Below are positions 12,365-21,796 of a stretch of DNA of 64,000 nucleotides, one piece after another (the first letter of the stretch is position 1; each line of letters opens with the position of its first letter). The stretch is from Aestuariibaculum suncheonense (GTDB taxonomy: Bacteria > Bacteroidota > Bacteroidia > Flavobacteriales > Flavobacteriaceae): assembly GCF_014596935.1 (NCBI RefSeq), contig NZ_JACVXC010000001.1:1228217-1292216 (forward strand), in the 5' to 3' direction. The notes beneath the pieces are model-generated. The model was not told the DNA's origin and made no database searches. It saw nothing but the letters and a program-made list of their open reading frames with translations. The position numbers and the translations under genes were made by a program.

Positions 12365-13573
12365 ATGAGTTTATATAAATGTAAAAATGAAATAGTAGCG
12401 TGTGTTTGGTGTTTATTAACCTTATTCTCTTGTTCTTCAGATGACCATCAAGGACAAAATAATACAAACGAACCTACAAAAGAGATTACACTTCCTGTTT
12501 TAGAAACCAGCACAATAGAGGCTGTTGAAGCCTTTAAGGCGACTTTATGGGGCAAAGTTATAAATAATGGAGGAAGTAGTATTTCAGAACGTGGTATTTG
12601 TTACAGCATAAATGAGAACCCCTCCTACAGTGATAACTATGAAAAAGCAGGTTTTGTAAAAGGTAGTGGTGAATTTCAGGTTAGTTTACAAAATTTGCAA
12701 TCAGGAACTACCTATTATGCTAAAGCTTATGCTGTAAATGAAAAGGGCATAGGCTATGGTAATGAAGTAAGTTTTTCATCTCTCGATATTATTGCACCGA
12801 CTTTAAAAGTGGGAGAAATCAAAGTTGCCGGGGCCCATGATATATGGCTTGATGTTAGTGTCCCTAATCAAGGAGATTTACAGATAGAAGAAATAGGATT
12901 GGTTTACGGAACTACAAATAACCCAACTATAGAAGATAATATAGTTACTAGAGAAGATGTTGTATTAGATTTTAAGGCGAGAATACCAAATTTAGAGCCT
13001 GAAACTTCATATTATATTAAAGCATATGCCAAGACTTTAAATGGCATTACCTATGGTGATGAAGTAACCATGGCTACAATAAAAAAAGGTAATTTTACCT
13101 GGGCTTTTTGGTGGGAAGATAAGAATGAACCAGCTTTCGGTAGACTTAGGGAGGCTTTTGACAAAGCCGCGTGGTATTATAATAATTTTACTTCTATAGA
13201 AAAGCATGTGAACGTAAATTATAATACCGGTACACCAACTGCTGATGCAAATTTTGATGGCTGGATTAATTTTGGGGCAAATCCAGATTACCAAAGAACA
13301 GGTACAGCCATGCATGAAATGGCACATACGGTTGGTGTAGGAACGCATGCGAAATATTGGGAACTTATGAAAGGAACTTGGCAGGGCAACAGAGCTAATG
13401 AAATACTACAAATGATGACTAATGACCCTAATGCAGAAATAAAAGGTGATAACACACATTTTTGGCCTTATGGGATAAATGGAGCACATGAAGATGATGG
13501 GTCAGAGATGTTATACATAATTCATGCTTTAGTTCTTCAGGGAATGAAAGCTGATGGTTTACCCAATAAATAG
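12365..13573 (+). CDS. Lipoprotein with Ig-like domains and an HExxH metallopeptidase-like domain
   Basis: The protein has 402 residues from the ATG at 12365. This start is chosen because it directly gives a lipoprotein signal (Cys in LTLFSCSSDD); an in-frame start at 12332 would overlap GH16. Two Ig/FN3-like domains follow (ISERGICYSINENPSYS and LQSGTTYYAKAYAVNEKGIGYG; then EIGLVYGTTNNPTIEDN). The C-terminal domain, from about residue 240, has HEMAHTVGVGTH (His317, Glu318, His321, His328) and a conserved-looking HFWPYGINGAHEDDG. HExxH is the zinc motif of many metallopeptidases, but His328 is one residue further along than in the metzincin pattern HExxHxxGxxH. Its substrate is unknown. It lies between GH16 and GH43 genes in the same orientation. 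Confidence 0.7.
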   Translation: MSLYKCKNEIVACVWCLLTLFSCSSDDHQGQNNTNEPTKEITLPVLETSTIEAVEAFKATLWGKVINNGGSSISERGICYSINENPSYSDNYEKAGFVKGSGEFQVSLQNLQSGTTYYAKAYAVNEKGIGYGNEVSFSSLDIIAPTLKVGEIKVAGAHDIWLDVSVPNQGDLQIEEIGLVYGTTNNPTIEDNIVTREDVVLDFKARIPNLEPETSYYIKAYAKTLNGITYGDEVTMATIKKGNFTWAFWWEDKNEPAFGRLREAFDKAAWYYNNFTSIEKHVNVNYNTGTPTADANFDGWINFGANPDYQRTGTAMHEMAHTVGVGTHAKYWELMKGTWQGNRANEILQMMTNDPNAEIKGDNTHFWPYGINGAHEDDGSEMLYIIHALVLQGMKADGLPNK

Positions 13574-13606
13574 AAAAGAGATAAAAAAATATCATTTAAT
13601 AGATCA

Positions 13607-15757
13607 ATGAATACTTATAGATTACAATTTTTAAAAATCGTATTGATTAGTTTTTTTACGGTTAGTTTTTTTTCATGTAAAACACAGCAGACTTATACGT
13701 CATATTTATTCTCTTATTTTACAGGAAATAGCGGAAATGAAGAAGCTATACGCTATGCTTTAAGCAGCGATGGCTACAATTATTATGCACTTAATGGCAA
13801 TCAACCTGTTATTGATTCGAAAGACATCAGTTCTACGGGAGGTGTGCGCGATCCGCATATTTTAAGAGGAGCAGACGGTAAGACCTTTTATATGGTTGTT
13901 ACCGATATGGTTTCAGCCAAGGGTTGGAGTTCCAACAGAGCTATGGTGTTAATGAAATCTTCAGATTTAATTAACTGGACGTCTACCGTGGTTAATATTC
14001 CTCAAAGCTATCCAGAGGAATTTGGCGATGTCGTTCGTGTTTGGGCACCACAGACCATTTATGATGACAAAACAAATCAGTATATGATTTACTGGTCTAT
14101 GTTGGGTGAAAAAGGTCCGGATATTATTTATTATGCTTATGCCAACAAAGATTTTACAGGTTTAGCGACAACGCCTAAGCAATTATTTTATAGTCCAACC
14201 AACAGTGCCTGTATAGATGGTGATATCATATATAAAGATGGTAAGTATAATTTATTCTTTAAGAATGAAAGCCATGGTGGAGGTATTCGAAAAGCGGTTT
14301 CTGATAAACTAACAGAAGGCTATGTGCAGCAGGATGGTTTTTACGATCAAACCGATGCGGCTGTAGAGGGATCCGGGATTTTTAAATTAATAGACTCCGA
14401 TGAATATATTTTAATGTATGATATGTACACATCAGGAACCTATCAGTTTACCAAGTCGAGCGATTTAGAGCATTTTACTGTGGTTGATGACAATATATCC
14501 ATGAATTTTCATCCGCGTCACGGAACGGTAATTCGAATCACAGATCATGAGAAAGAAGTATTATTAAACCAATGGGGAACTTTAGATAAAAGTGCTTTTG
14601 TAAGTTTTAATGGCGAAGGTATCAGACAAAATAATGTTGATATAAATGATGCAGATGGGACCATTTATATCCCGGTATTTTTAGGAACAGACATCAGTAA
14701 TTTAGATTTAAAAATTGAAACCATTCCTTGGGTAAAAGTATTAACCACAGGCCCTCAGGATTTTTCAAGCGGCGCAGTACATTATACTATTGAAACTGCA
14801 GGAAAACAAAAAACATATAAAGTTTCAGTTCATGAGGATAATAATCCGGTGTTAAATGGTTTTTATGCCGATCCAGAGATTATTTATTCAGAAAAAACGA
14901 AGAAGTATTATATCTATCCAACAAGTGACGGATTTAATGGCTGGTCGGGAACGTATTTCAAAACCTTTTCTTCTCCTGATTTAGTTAACTGGACCGATGA
15001 AGGTGTTATTTTAGATCTCAAAAAAGATGTGAGTTGGGCTGATCGACATGCCTGGGCGCCATGTGCCATTGAGAAAAAAGTTAATGGGGAATACAAGTAT
15101 TTCTATTATTTCACGGCTGCTCAAAAAATTGGTGTGGCTGTATCCGACAATCCGGAAGGCCCTTTTGTCGATTCAGGTCAGCCTATTATAGGTGAAAAAC
15201 CAGAAGGTATTAATAGAGGTCAAGAGATTGACCCCGATATTTTTACCGATCCAGTTTCCGGGAAGAGTTATTTATACTGGGGTAATGGATATATGGGAGT
15301 CGTAGAATTAAACGACGATATGGTATCGGTTAAACCAAATAGTTTTAAACGCTTAAATCCAGGAGGAACTTTTAGAGAAGGTACTGAAGTGTTCTACAGA
15401 AATGGAACTTATTACTTCTTATGGTCTGAAGACGATACCAGAAGTCCGAATTACCGTGTTCGATATGCTACAGCCGATTCACCACTGGGGCCATTAAATA
15501 TTCCAGACAACAATTTAATTTTAGAAAAAAGACCTGAAAAAGGGATTTATGGTACAGGCCACAATAGTGTTATTCAAACGCCGGAAACCGATATTTGGCA
15601 TATTGTTTATCACCGATTTAATCGACCTAAAGGAATTACGATGGGTGATGCGGCTGGATTTAATCGTGAGGTATGTATCGATAAATTAGAGTTTAATGAA
15701 GACGGAAGTATTAAACCCGTAGAACCAACCATTTCAGGAATTACATCAATGGATTAA
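13607..15757 (+). CDS. Tandem-domain GH43 lipoprotein
   Basis: The protein has 716 residues with a lipoprotein signal (Cys in SFFSCKTQ). The first GH43-like five-bladed propeller (about 30-330) has the base Asp in GGVRDPHI, the pKa-modulating Asp in IDGDIIYKDGKY and the acid Glu in AAVEGSGIF. A small beta domain links it (TGPQDFSSGAVHYTI). The second propeller (about 420-710) has GFYADPEI, EIDPDIFTDP and REGTEVFYRNGTYYFLWS. GH43 enzymes are mostly alpha-L-arabinofuranosidases, arabinanases, beta-xylosidases or exo-galactanases. Side-chain removal from an arabinose-bearing glycan is the best guess. It is a paralogue of the proteins at 16838 and 23647. The next gene is 13 bp downstream. Confidence 0.87.
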   Translation: MNTYRLQFLKIVLISFFTVSFFSCKTQQTYTSYLFSYFTGNSGNEEAIRYALSSDGYNYYALNGNQPVIDSKDISSTGGVRDPHILRGADGKTFYMVVTDMVSAKGWSSNRAMVLMKSSDLINWTSTVVNIPQSYPEEFGDVVRVWAPQTIYDDKTNQYMIYWSMLGEKGPDIIYYAYANKDFTGLATTPKQLFYSPTNSACIDGDIIYKDGKYNLFFKNESHGGGIRKAVSDKLTEGYVQQDGFYDQTDAAVEGSGIFKLIDSDEYILMYDMYTSGTYQFTKSSDLEHFTVVDDNISMNFHPRHGTVIRITDHEKEVLLNQWGTLDKSAFVSFNGEGIRQNNVDINDADGTIYIPVFLGTDISNLDLKIETIPWVKVLTTGPQDFSSGAVHYTIETAGKQKTYKVSVHEDNNPVLNGFYADPEIIYSEKTKKYYIYPTSDGFNGWSGTYFKTFSSPDLVNWTDEGVILDLKKDVSWADRHAWAPCAIEKKVNGEYKYFYYFTAAQKIGVAVSDNPEGPFVDSGQPIIGEKPEGINRGQEIDPDIFTDPVSGKSYLYWGNGYMGVVELNDDMVSVKPNSFKRLNPGGTFREGTEVFYRNGTYYFLWSEDDTRSPNYRVRYATADSPLGPLNIPDNNLILEKRPEKGIYGTGHNSVIQTPETDIWHIVYHRFNRPKGITMGDAAGFNREVCIDKLEFNEDGSIKPVEPTISGITSMD

Positions 15758-15770
15758 AAAAACAGATACC

Positions 15771-16829
15771 ATGGGTAAACATATTTTCGGTTTAATTATA
15801 ATCTTAGGTAGTTTTTACAGTTGTAAATTTGTAAACGGTGAAGCTCCAAAGGATAAGGATTTAAGCCCCTATTTGATGGTGTATTTTAAAGATGATGATC
15901 ATAGTTTACACATGGCTTTAAGTACCGACGGTTATAGTTTTACCGATGTAAATCAAGGAAAAGCTATAGTTGCCGGAGATACCATTGCAAGTCAGAAAGG
16001 CATTCGTGATCCTCATATTTCCAGAGGCCCAGATGGTTCGTTTTATGTAGTGATGACTGATTTACATATTTTCGCAAAGGAACAAGGTTATAGAGAAACC
16101 CAATGGGAGCGTCCCGGAGAAAAATACGATTGGGGAAATAATCGAGGCTTCGTTCTCATGAAATCTTATGATTTAATTCATTGGACGCATAGCAACTTCC
16201 TTTTTGATCAGGCCTTCGAAGGGTATGAAAACATAGGTTGCGCCTGGGCACCTCAATCCATTTACGACTCTAAGGAGAAGAAAATGATGGTCTATTTTAC
16301 CATGCGCATGTATCATGGGCTAACTAAAATGTATTATGCTTATGCCAATGAAGATTTTACAGCTTTAATTTCTGAACCCAAATTGTTGTTTGAATATCCA
16401 GATGAGAATATTCAGTTATTAGATGCCGATATTACGTTAATGCCAGACGGTCGCTTTTGTTTAACCTATGTGGCACAGGAACATCCTATTGGTATAAAAA
16501 TGGCCTTTTCCGACCATATCAACGCAGGGTATGAATATCAAGACGCATGGATTGATCAGGAACCCGGTTCTTGTGAAGCACCAAATGTGTGGAAACGAAA
16601 TGGAAGCGATACCTGGGTATTGATGTATGATATATACAGTATCAATCCGCATAATTTTGGTTTTATTGAAACCACTGATTTTAAAATGTTTAAAGATTTA
16701 GGGCATTTTAACGAAGGCGTAATGAAAACAACCAATTTCGCTTCACCTAAACACGGGGCTATTATTTCAATAACAAAAGACGAGGCTTTACGACTGGCAA
16801 AGCATTGGGGCATGTCTTTATCATTATAA
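15771..16829 (+). CDS. Single-domain GH43-type lipoprotein
   Basis: The protein has 352 residues with a lipoprotein signal (Cys in SFYSCKFV). One GH43-like propeller has the base Asp in KGIRDPHIS, Asp in LLDADITLMPDG and the acid Glu in GSCEAPNVW. It matches the first domain of the tandem GH43 proteins on either side (same ending, PKHGAIISITKDEALRLAKHWG) but lacks the linker and second domain. It is probably an exo-acting glycosidase on arabinose- or galactose-bearing side chains. The next gene's start lies 8 bp after its stop. Confidence 0.82.
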   Translation: MGKHIFGLIIILGSFYSCKFVNGEAPKDKDLSPYLMVYFKDDDHSLHMALSTDGYSFTDVNQGKAIVAGDTIASQKGIRDPHISRGPDGSFYVVMTDLHIFAKEQGYRETQWERPGEKYDWGNNRGFVLMKSYDLIHWTHSNFLFDQAFEGYENIGCAWAPQSIYDSKEKKMMVYFTMRMYHGLTKMYYAYANEDFTALISEPKLLFEYPDENIQLLDADITLMPDGRFCLTYVAQEHPIGIKMAFSDHINAGYEYQDAWIDQEPGSCEAPNVWKRNGSDTWVLMYDIYSINPHNFGFIETTDFKMFKDLGHFNEGVMKTTNFASPKHGAIISITKDEALRLAKHWGMSLSL

Positions 16830-16837
16830 CAGGGAGA

Positions 16838-18739
16838 ATGAACATTTTAAAATTAAAAACATTAATTGCCTTAGTTTTTAGTACATCTTTTTTAAATGCT
16901 CAAAGCAATACCTTGAAAGCTTATTTGTTTGCTTATTTTGAGGGAGCAGCAGAGCACAGAAAAAGTGAAGAACAGTTGCGTTTTGCAATAAGTGATGATG
17001 CTATAACCTGGAAGGCCTTGAATAATAATAAGCCTATTTTAAATTCGGATGTTATTTCGCAATCGGGAGGTATTAGGGATCCACATATTTTAAGAGGAGA
17101 AAAAGGAAACACTTATTTTATTGTTGCTACCGATATGTCTACTGCGTCAAACGGTTGGAAAGAAAACCCAGGAATTGTTTTGCTTAAATCTGATAACTTA
17201 GTAGATTGGCAACACAGCACCATTAATTTATCAAAAGATTATCCTGAAAAATTCGCTCAGGCTTATTGGGTTTGGGCTCCACAAACTATTTATGATGCAA
17301 AGGCTAAGAAGTATTTAATTTATTTCACAGTAAAGTTTAGAGATGATGATAAGCTGGATTTTTATAGTGCTTTTGCCAATAAAGATTTTACCGGATTTGA
17401 ATCTGATCCAACATTAATGTTTAGTGCGAAAGACGGCGCTATTGATGGGGATATTATTTATAAAGATGGTATTTATCATTTGTTTTATAAAGGAAACACC
17501 AAAGATAAAGACGGAAAGGAATTTGAAAATGGTATTAAACAAGCAACCAGTACATCCTTGCAAGGGCCATGGACAGAAAGCTTTGAGTATATTGATTTTT
17601 ATGCCGATAAAAAAACAACTGTAGAAGGCTCTTCTGTATTTAAATTGAATGATTCTGATGCGTATATTTTAATGTACGACCTGTATTCCAGTGGACGCTA
17701 TGAGTTTCAACGAAGCAAAGATTTATATCATTTTACTCAAGAACCAGAATCGTTTACCAAAGATTTTCATCCGAGGCATGGAAGTGTGATTGGAATAACC
17801 GCTAACGAGTTAGAAAGACTTAAAAATAAATGGGGAGATATTAACGAAAATCCAAAGCAATATATAAATCAAGGAAACCCGATTTTCACCCATAAATATA
17901 CAGCAGATCCAGCGGCTTTGGTTGTGAAAAACACCTTGTGGTTGTATACCGGTCATGACTTTGAAGGTGGTCAAAAAGGGTACAAGATGAAAGACTGGTG
18001 TGTGTTTTCTACCACCGATATGGAAACCTGGATGGAGCACCAAATACCTTTAAAAATAACAGATTTTTCATGGACTACAAGTGGTGATGCTTATGCGGGT
18101 CATGTGGCAGAAAGAAACGGGAAATATTATTGGTATATCAGTACCAACTGGACAGGAATTGGTGTAGCTGTTGCAGACAAGCCGGAAGGTCCGTTTAAAG
18201 ATGCTTTAGGGAAACCTTTATTAACTAACAACGATTGTTTTGCTTCCACGCACTCCTGGGCCTGTATTGATCCTGCTATTTTTATTGATGACGAGAATCA
18301 CCCCTGGATATTCTGGGGCAATGGTCAATGTTATTATGCCAGGCTGAAAGATAATATGATTGAGATTGAAGGAGACATAAAACAAGTTAATTTTGAAGGA
18401 TTTGAGTTTACTGAAGCCCCATGGGTTCATAAACGAAAAGGGAAGTACTATTTAACCTATGCCACGGGTTTTCCAGAGAGAATAGCTTATGCCATGTCAG
18501 ACAGTCTTGAAGGTCCTTATGAATACAAAGGTATTTTAAATGAAATAGCAGGAAACTCTAATACGAATCACCAAGCCATTATTGATTTTAAGGGAGAATC
18601 GTATTTTATCTATCATAATGGAGGCATTCAAACTGATGGCGGTAGTTATAGTCGTTCGGTTTGTATCGATAAACTGGAGTATAATGAAGATGGTACAATT
18701 AAGCCTATAGTGATGACTACAAAAGGGGTTAGTAACTAA
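16838..18739 (+). CDS. Tandem-domain GH43 enzyme, secreted
   Basis: From the ATG at 16838 the protein has 633 residues. This start gives a clean signal peptide (NILKLKTLIALVFSTSFLNAQ); an in-frame start at 16805 would overlap the previous gene and spoil it. The first GH43-like propeller has GGIRDPHILRG, AIDGDIIYKDG and TTVEGSSVF. The second has YTADPAALV, CIDPAIFIDDENHPWIFWG and FTEAPWVHKRKGKYYLTYATG, so the catalytic triad looks complete in both. Unlike the 13607 protein it has no lipobox, which suggests a periplasmic site, and the second domain resembles arabinofuranosidase-type GH43. The GH27 gene follows after 22 bp. Confidence 0.86.
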   Translation: MNILKLKTLIALVFSTSFLNAQSNTLKAYLFAYFEGAAEHRKSEEQLRFAISDDAITWKALNNNKPILNSDVISQSGGIRDPHILRGEKGNTYFIVATDMSTASNGWKENPGIVLLKSDNLVDWQHSTINLSKDYPEKFAQAYWVWAPQTIYDAKAKKYLIYFTVKFRDDDKLDFYSAFANKDFTGFESDPTLMFSAKDGAIDGDIIYKDGIYHLFYKGNTKDKDGKEFENGIKQATSTSLQGPWTESFEYIDFYADKKTTVEGSSVFKLNDSDAYILMYDLYSSGRYEFQRSKDLYHFTQEPESFTKDFHPRHGSVIGITANELERLKNKWGDINENPKQYINQGNPIFTHKYTADPAALVVKNTLWLYTGHDFEGGQKGYKMKDWCVFSTTDMETWMEHQIPLKITDFSWTTSGDAYAGHVAERNGKYYWYISTNWTGIGVAVADKPEGPFKDALGKPLLTNNDCFASTHSWACIDPAIFIDDENHPWIFWGNGQCYYARLKDNMIEIEGDIKQVNFEGFEFTEAPWVHKRKGKYYLTYATGFPERIAYAMSDSLEGPYEYKGILNEIAGNSNTNHQAIIDFKGESYFIYHNGGIQTDGGSYSRSVCIDKLEYNEDGTIKPIVMTTKGVSN

Positions 18740-18761
18740 AAGCATAAACTAAACAACCAAA

Positions 18762-20606
18762 ATGAAATTAATTAACCTATTTAAAGTATTTACCATAGTG
18801 ATGCTCCTAGTCGCATGCGGGAGTGACGAGAAACAGGAGAAAACAAATTTTAAAGACTGGGCAAAAACGCCCCCAATGGGTTGGAACAGCTGGGATTGTT
18901 TCGGGCCTTCGGTCGTTGAAGCAGAGGTGAGAGCCAATGCTGATTATATGGCTAAGTATCTTAAAGAGTATGGTTGGGAATATGTAGTTGTCGATATTCG
19001 TTGGTACGCAGATAATCAAACATCAGGACACTATAATAAATATGATGAAACCGATTTCATTATTGATGCATATGGACGGTATATGCCGTCTCCAAAGCGC
19101 TTCCCTTCTTCTGTAAACGGAGCGGGATTTAAACCTCTTGCCGATTATATTCATAGTTTAGGATTGAAATTTGGAATACACATTATGCGTGGCGTTCCAA
19201 AGGAAGCCGTATTCAATAAATTACCTATAAAAGGTACCGATATTACAGCAGATCAAATTTATTCCACAGAATATGAATGTACCTGGCTTCAGGATAACTA
19301 TACTATAGAAAAGGATAAATCGGGAGGGCAGGAATACTATAATTCTATTTTCGATTTATATGCTTCCTGGGGGCTGGATTTTATTAAAGTAGACGATTTA
19401 TCACGTCCGTATCATTCTGATGAGATTGAAATGATACGAAAAGCAATTGATCAAACCGGAAGACCTATTGTATTAAGCATGTCTCCGGGAGCAACACCAA
19501 TTAACGAGCATGCTCATGCAACAGCCCATGCTAACATGTGGCGTACTATTGATGATTTCTGGGATAACTGGTCACAATTAAACTATTCCTTTGAAAAGTG
19601 TGCCGAATGGGCTCCTTATATTTCGCAAGGTGCCTGGCCAGATGCTGATATGTTGCCTTTGGGAAAATTTATTCGAGGCGAACGTGCTACCAATCGTTAC
19701 ACCAAGTTTACAAAAGATGAACAATATACCTTAATGACACTTTGGACCATGTTTAAATCGCCTTTAATGTTTGGAGGTAATTTGCCGGATAATGATGCCT
19801 TTACCAATATGTTGTTAACCAACAAAGAAGTCCTTGAGGTACACAGTAAATCGATAAATAATAAAGAATGGTTTAATGAGAATGATCTTATAGGCTGGAC
19901 GGCTGATAATCCTGAAAGTGACGATAAGTTTGTTGCTCTTTTTAACAGTTCAGGAGACGGTTTTGTATCTACAAAGAACTTATTATACCGAAGTGGAACG
20001 GTATCTCATTTAACTGATGGTTTTGGTGAATATATTGATGTTGAGTTACCAAAAGGGAGTACAGATTTATATTTAATCGTTAATGATGGTGGCGATGGTT
20101 ACACATACGATCATGCCAACTGGATTAACCCAATTGTTCATTTAGAACATGGAAATCAAGTTAAATTAACCGACTTATCTTGGGAAGAAGCCTTTGCTGG
20201 ATGGGGAACAATAGGTCTCGATAAAAGTATATCTGGCGGTGAGCTTAATGTAAAGGGGACCGTTTACGACAACGGTATAGGGACCCATTCGCAGTCTATT
20301 ATTCATTATAAATTGCCAGAAAACAGTATACGATTTACGGCTTTTGGAGGTTTGGATATTGTAGGAACCAGTACTAAGGCAGGATCGACGGTAGAGTTTA
20401 TGATTTCAACTGAAGATCCTAAAATTATGCATGAAGAACCAACAGCCATTCCTATTGATTTGGAAGCGCTAGGGTTTTCGGGGGAGTGTAACATCAGAGA
20501 TCTATGGAATCATAAAGATTTAGGAACTTATTCCGGTTTAGATTTTGTACCTACGATTAATTACCATGGAGCCGGGTTGTATCGTATTTCACCAAAAACC
20601 AAGTAA
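18762..20606 (+). CDS. GH27 glycosidase with NPCBM domain, possible beta-L-arabinopyranosidase
   Basis: The protein has 614 residues with a lipoprotein signal (Cys in LLVACGSDE). The GH27 barrel begins at TPPMGWNSWDCFG. The nucleophile is Asp211 in FIKVDD, and the acid/base is probably Asp265 in RTIDDFWDNW. An NPCBM-like carbohydrate-binding domain makes up roughly residues 460-614 (GIGTHSQSIIHYKLPENS). Alpha-galactosidases carry Asp-Asp-Cys-Trp at the end of strand 2, where the two Asp bind the galactose hydroxyls; here the segment is VVDIRWY, so Ile79 replaces the second Asp. As I recall, a Geobacillus GH27 beta-L-arabinopyranosidase has Ile at this place. That activity is therefore a good candidate, with alpha-galactosidase as the alternative. 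Confidence 0.88.
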   Translation: MKLINLFKVFTIVMLLVACGSDEKQEKTNFKDWAKTPPMGWNSWDCFGPSVVEAEVRANADYMAKYLKEYGWEYVVVDIRWYADNQTSGHYNKYDETDFIIDAYGRYMPSPKRFPSSVNGAGFKPLADYIHSLGLKFGIHIMRGVPKEAVFNKLPIKGTDITADQIYSTEYECTWLQDNYTIEKDKSGGQEYYNSIFDLYASWGLDFIKVDDLSRPYHSDEIEMIRKAIDQTGRPIVLSMSPGATPINEHAHATAHANMWRTIDDFWDNWSQLNYSFEKCAEWAPYISQGAWPDADMLPLGKFIRGERATNRYTKFTKDEQYTLMTLWTMFKSPLMFGGNLPDNDAFTNMLLTNKEVLEVHSKSINNKEWFNENDLIGWTADNPESDDKFVALFNSSGDGFVSTKNLLYRSGTVSHLTDGFGEYIDVELPKGSTDLYLIVNDGGDGYTYDHANWINPIVHLEHGNQVKLTDLSWEEAFAGWGTIGLDKSISGGELNVKGTVYDNGIGTHSQSIIHYKLPENSIRFTAFGGLDIVGTSTKAGSTVEFMISTEDPKIMHEEPTAIPIDLEALGFSGECNIRDLWNHKDLGTYSGLDFVPTINYHGAGLYRISPKTK

Positions 20607-20609
20607 GAC

Positions 20610-21620
20610 ATGTTTCAAAAATTGAATTTAAACAAGACTGGTTTTACCTTTATGGTAGCAGGTCTTTTTATAGTTTTAAATAGTTATGCCCAAAGAAAAG
20701 TCAGGTATAATATACCTTTAGATTCCATACGATTAAGTGACCCTGCTATTTTAGCTGATAAAGCTTCTAAAACCTACTTTATGACAGGAACAGGGGGGAT
20801 GTTGTGGAAGAGTAAGGATTTAAAATTTTGGGATGGGCCTTTTCATGTAGCAAAAACGAATCCAAATTCCTGGATGGGACCTAATCCCATGATTTGGGCA
20901 GCAGAACTGCATGAGTATAAGAATAAATACTATTATTTCGCCACGTTTACCAATCGCGATGTGAAAATTGATACCGTAGGTGGAAATGTAATTGAACGTC
21001 GAGCAAGTCATGTTTTAGTTAGTAATAAACCTGAAGGACCTTATCTGCCCATGGAAGATGAAACCTATTTGCCAGCTGATAAACCGACTTTAGACGGAAC
21101 GTTTTGGGTAGACAGCGTTGGAAAACCTTATATGGTGTATTGTTACGAATGGTTACAAAATGGTAATGGAACTATGGAGAAAATTGAATTAAAACCAGAT
21201 TTAAGTGGTTCAATTGGAGAAGGGCAATTATTATTTAAAGCCAGCGATTCGCCTTGGAGTCGCGAAAAAGATGAACACGGTAACGACAAGCCGAATAAAG
21301 TTACCGATGGTCCTTATTTATTTAAAACGGGAACAGGTCGTTTGGGAATGATTTGGACGAGCTGGATTTACGATGTCTATACCCAAGGTGTGGCCTATTC
21401 TGAAAGCGGAACTCTAGACGGACCATGGCTTCAGGAAACAGATCCCATAACACCATCAAATTTTGGACATGGCATGTTATTCAAAAGTTTCAACGGGAAG
21501 ACTTTATTGTCTGTACATAGCCATAAAAAAGTTAATGACAGAACGGTACGAATTCCACATTTATTTGAAGTGGATTTAACCGGTAATAAACTCAAGGTAA
21601 TAAAACCTTATATTCCTTAG
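20610..21620 (+). CDS. GH43-like glycosidase lacking the canonical acid Glu
   Basis: The protein has 336 residues with a signal peptide ending near SYAQ. It has the five-bladed propeller pattern of GH43-related enzymes: base Asp in RLSDPAILAD, IWAAELHEYKNKYYYFATF, and Asp in TLDGTFWVDSVGKPYMVY. Where GH43 normally has EGP or EAP with the catalytic acid Glu, this protein has TDGPYLFKT (Asp233). It also has a conserved-looking FGHGMLFKSF near the end. I recall a sizeable group of Bacteroidota PUL proteins with this DGP variant, so it is probably an active relative with a different acid residue. It starts 3 bp after the GH27 stop and is the last plus-strand gene before the bidirectional terminator. 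Confidence 0.78.
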   Translation: MFQKLNLNKTGFTFMVAGLFIVLNSYAQRKVRYNIPLDSIRLSDPAILADKASKTYFMTGTGGMLWKSKDLKFWDGPFHVAKTNPNSWMGPNPMIWAAELHEYKNKYYYFATFTNRDVKIDTVGGNVIERRASHVLVSNKPEGPYLPMEDETYLPADKPTLDGTFWVDSVGKPYMVYCYEWLQNGNGTMEKIELKPDLSGSIGEGQLLFKASDSPWSREKDEHGNDKPNKVTDGPYLFKTGTGRLGMIWTSWIYDVYTQGVAYSESGTLDGPWLQETDPITPSNFGHGMLFKSFNGKTLLSVHSHKKVNDRTVRIPHLFEVDLTGNKLKVIKPYIP

Positions 21621-21741
21621 AAAAGAATCCGAATGTGGATTTAGATATTTTCACCTTTCATACCTAAAAAAGATTAAGGAAGTATCCATCTTAATAGAGA
21701 ACTTCTAAATGAGTATGAAGCAAATAGTTCTGTAAAAAAAA

Positions 21742-21774
21742 TAAAGGTCGATATTTAGAATATATCGACCTTTA
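21742..21774. terminator. Bidirectional terminator between convergent genes
   Basis: A perfect 13-bp inverted repeat (taaaggtcgatat, 21742-21754, and its complement at 21762-21774) has a 7-nt loop and A/T-rich flanks. It sits between the GH43-like gene ending at 21620 and the minus-strand gene ending at 21797, so it can serve both. Confidence 0.85.
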
Positions 21775-21796
21775 AAATAACTTGTTGAAGCTTTTA

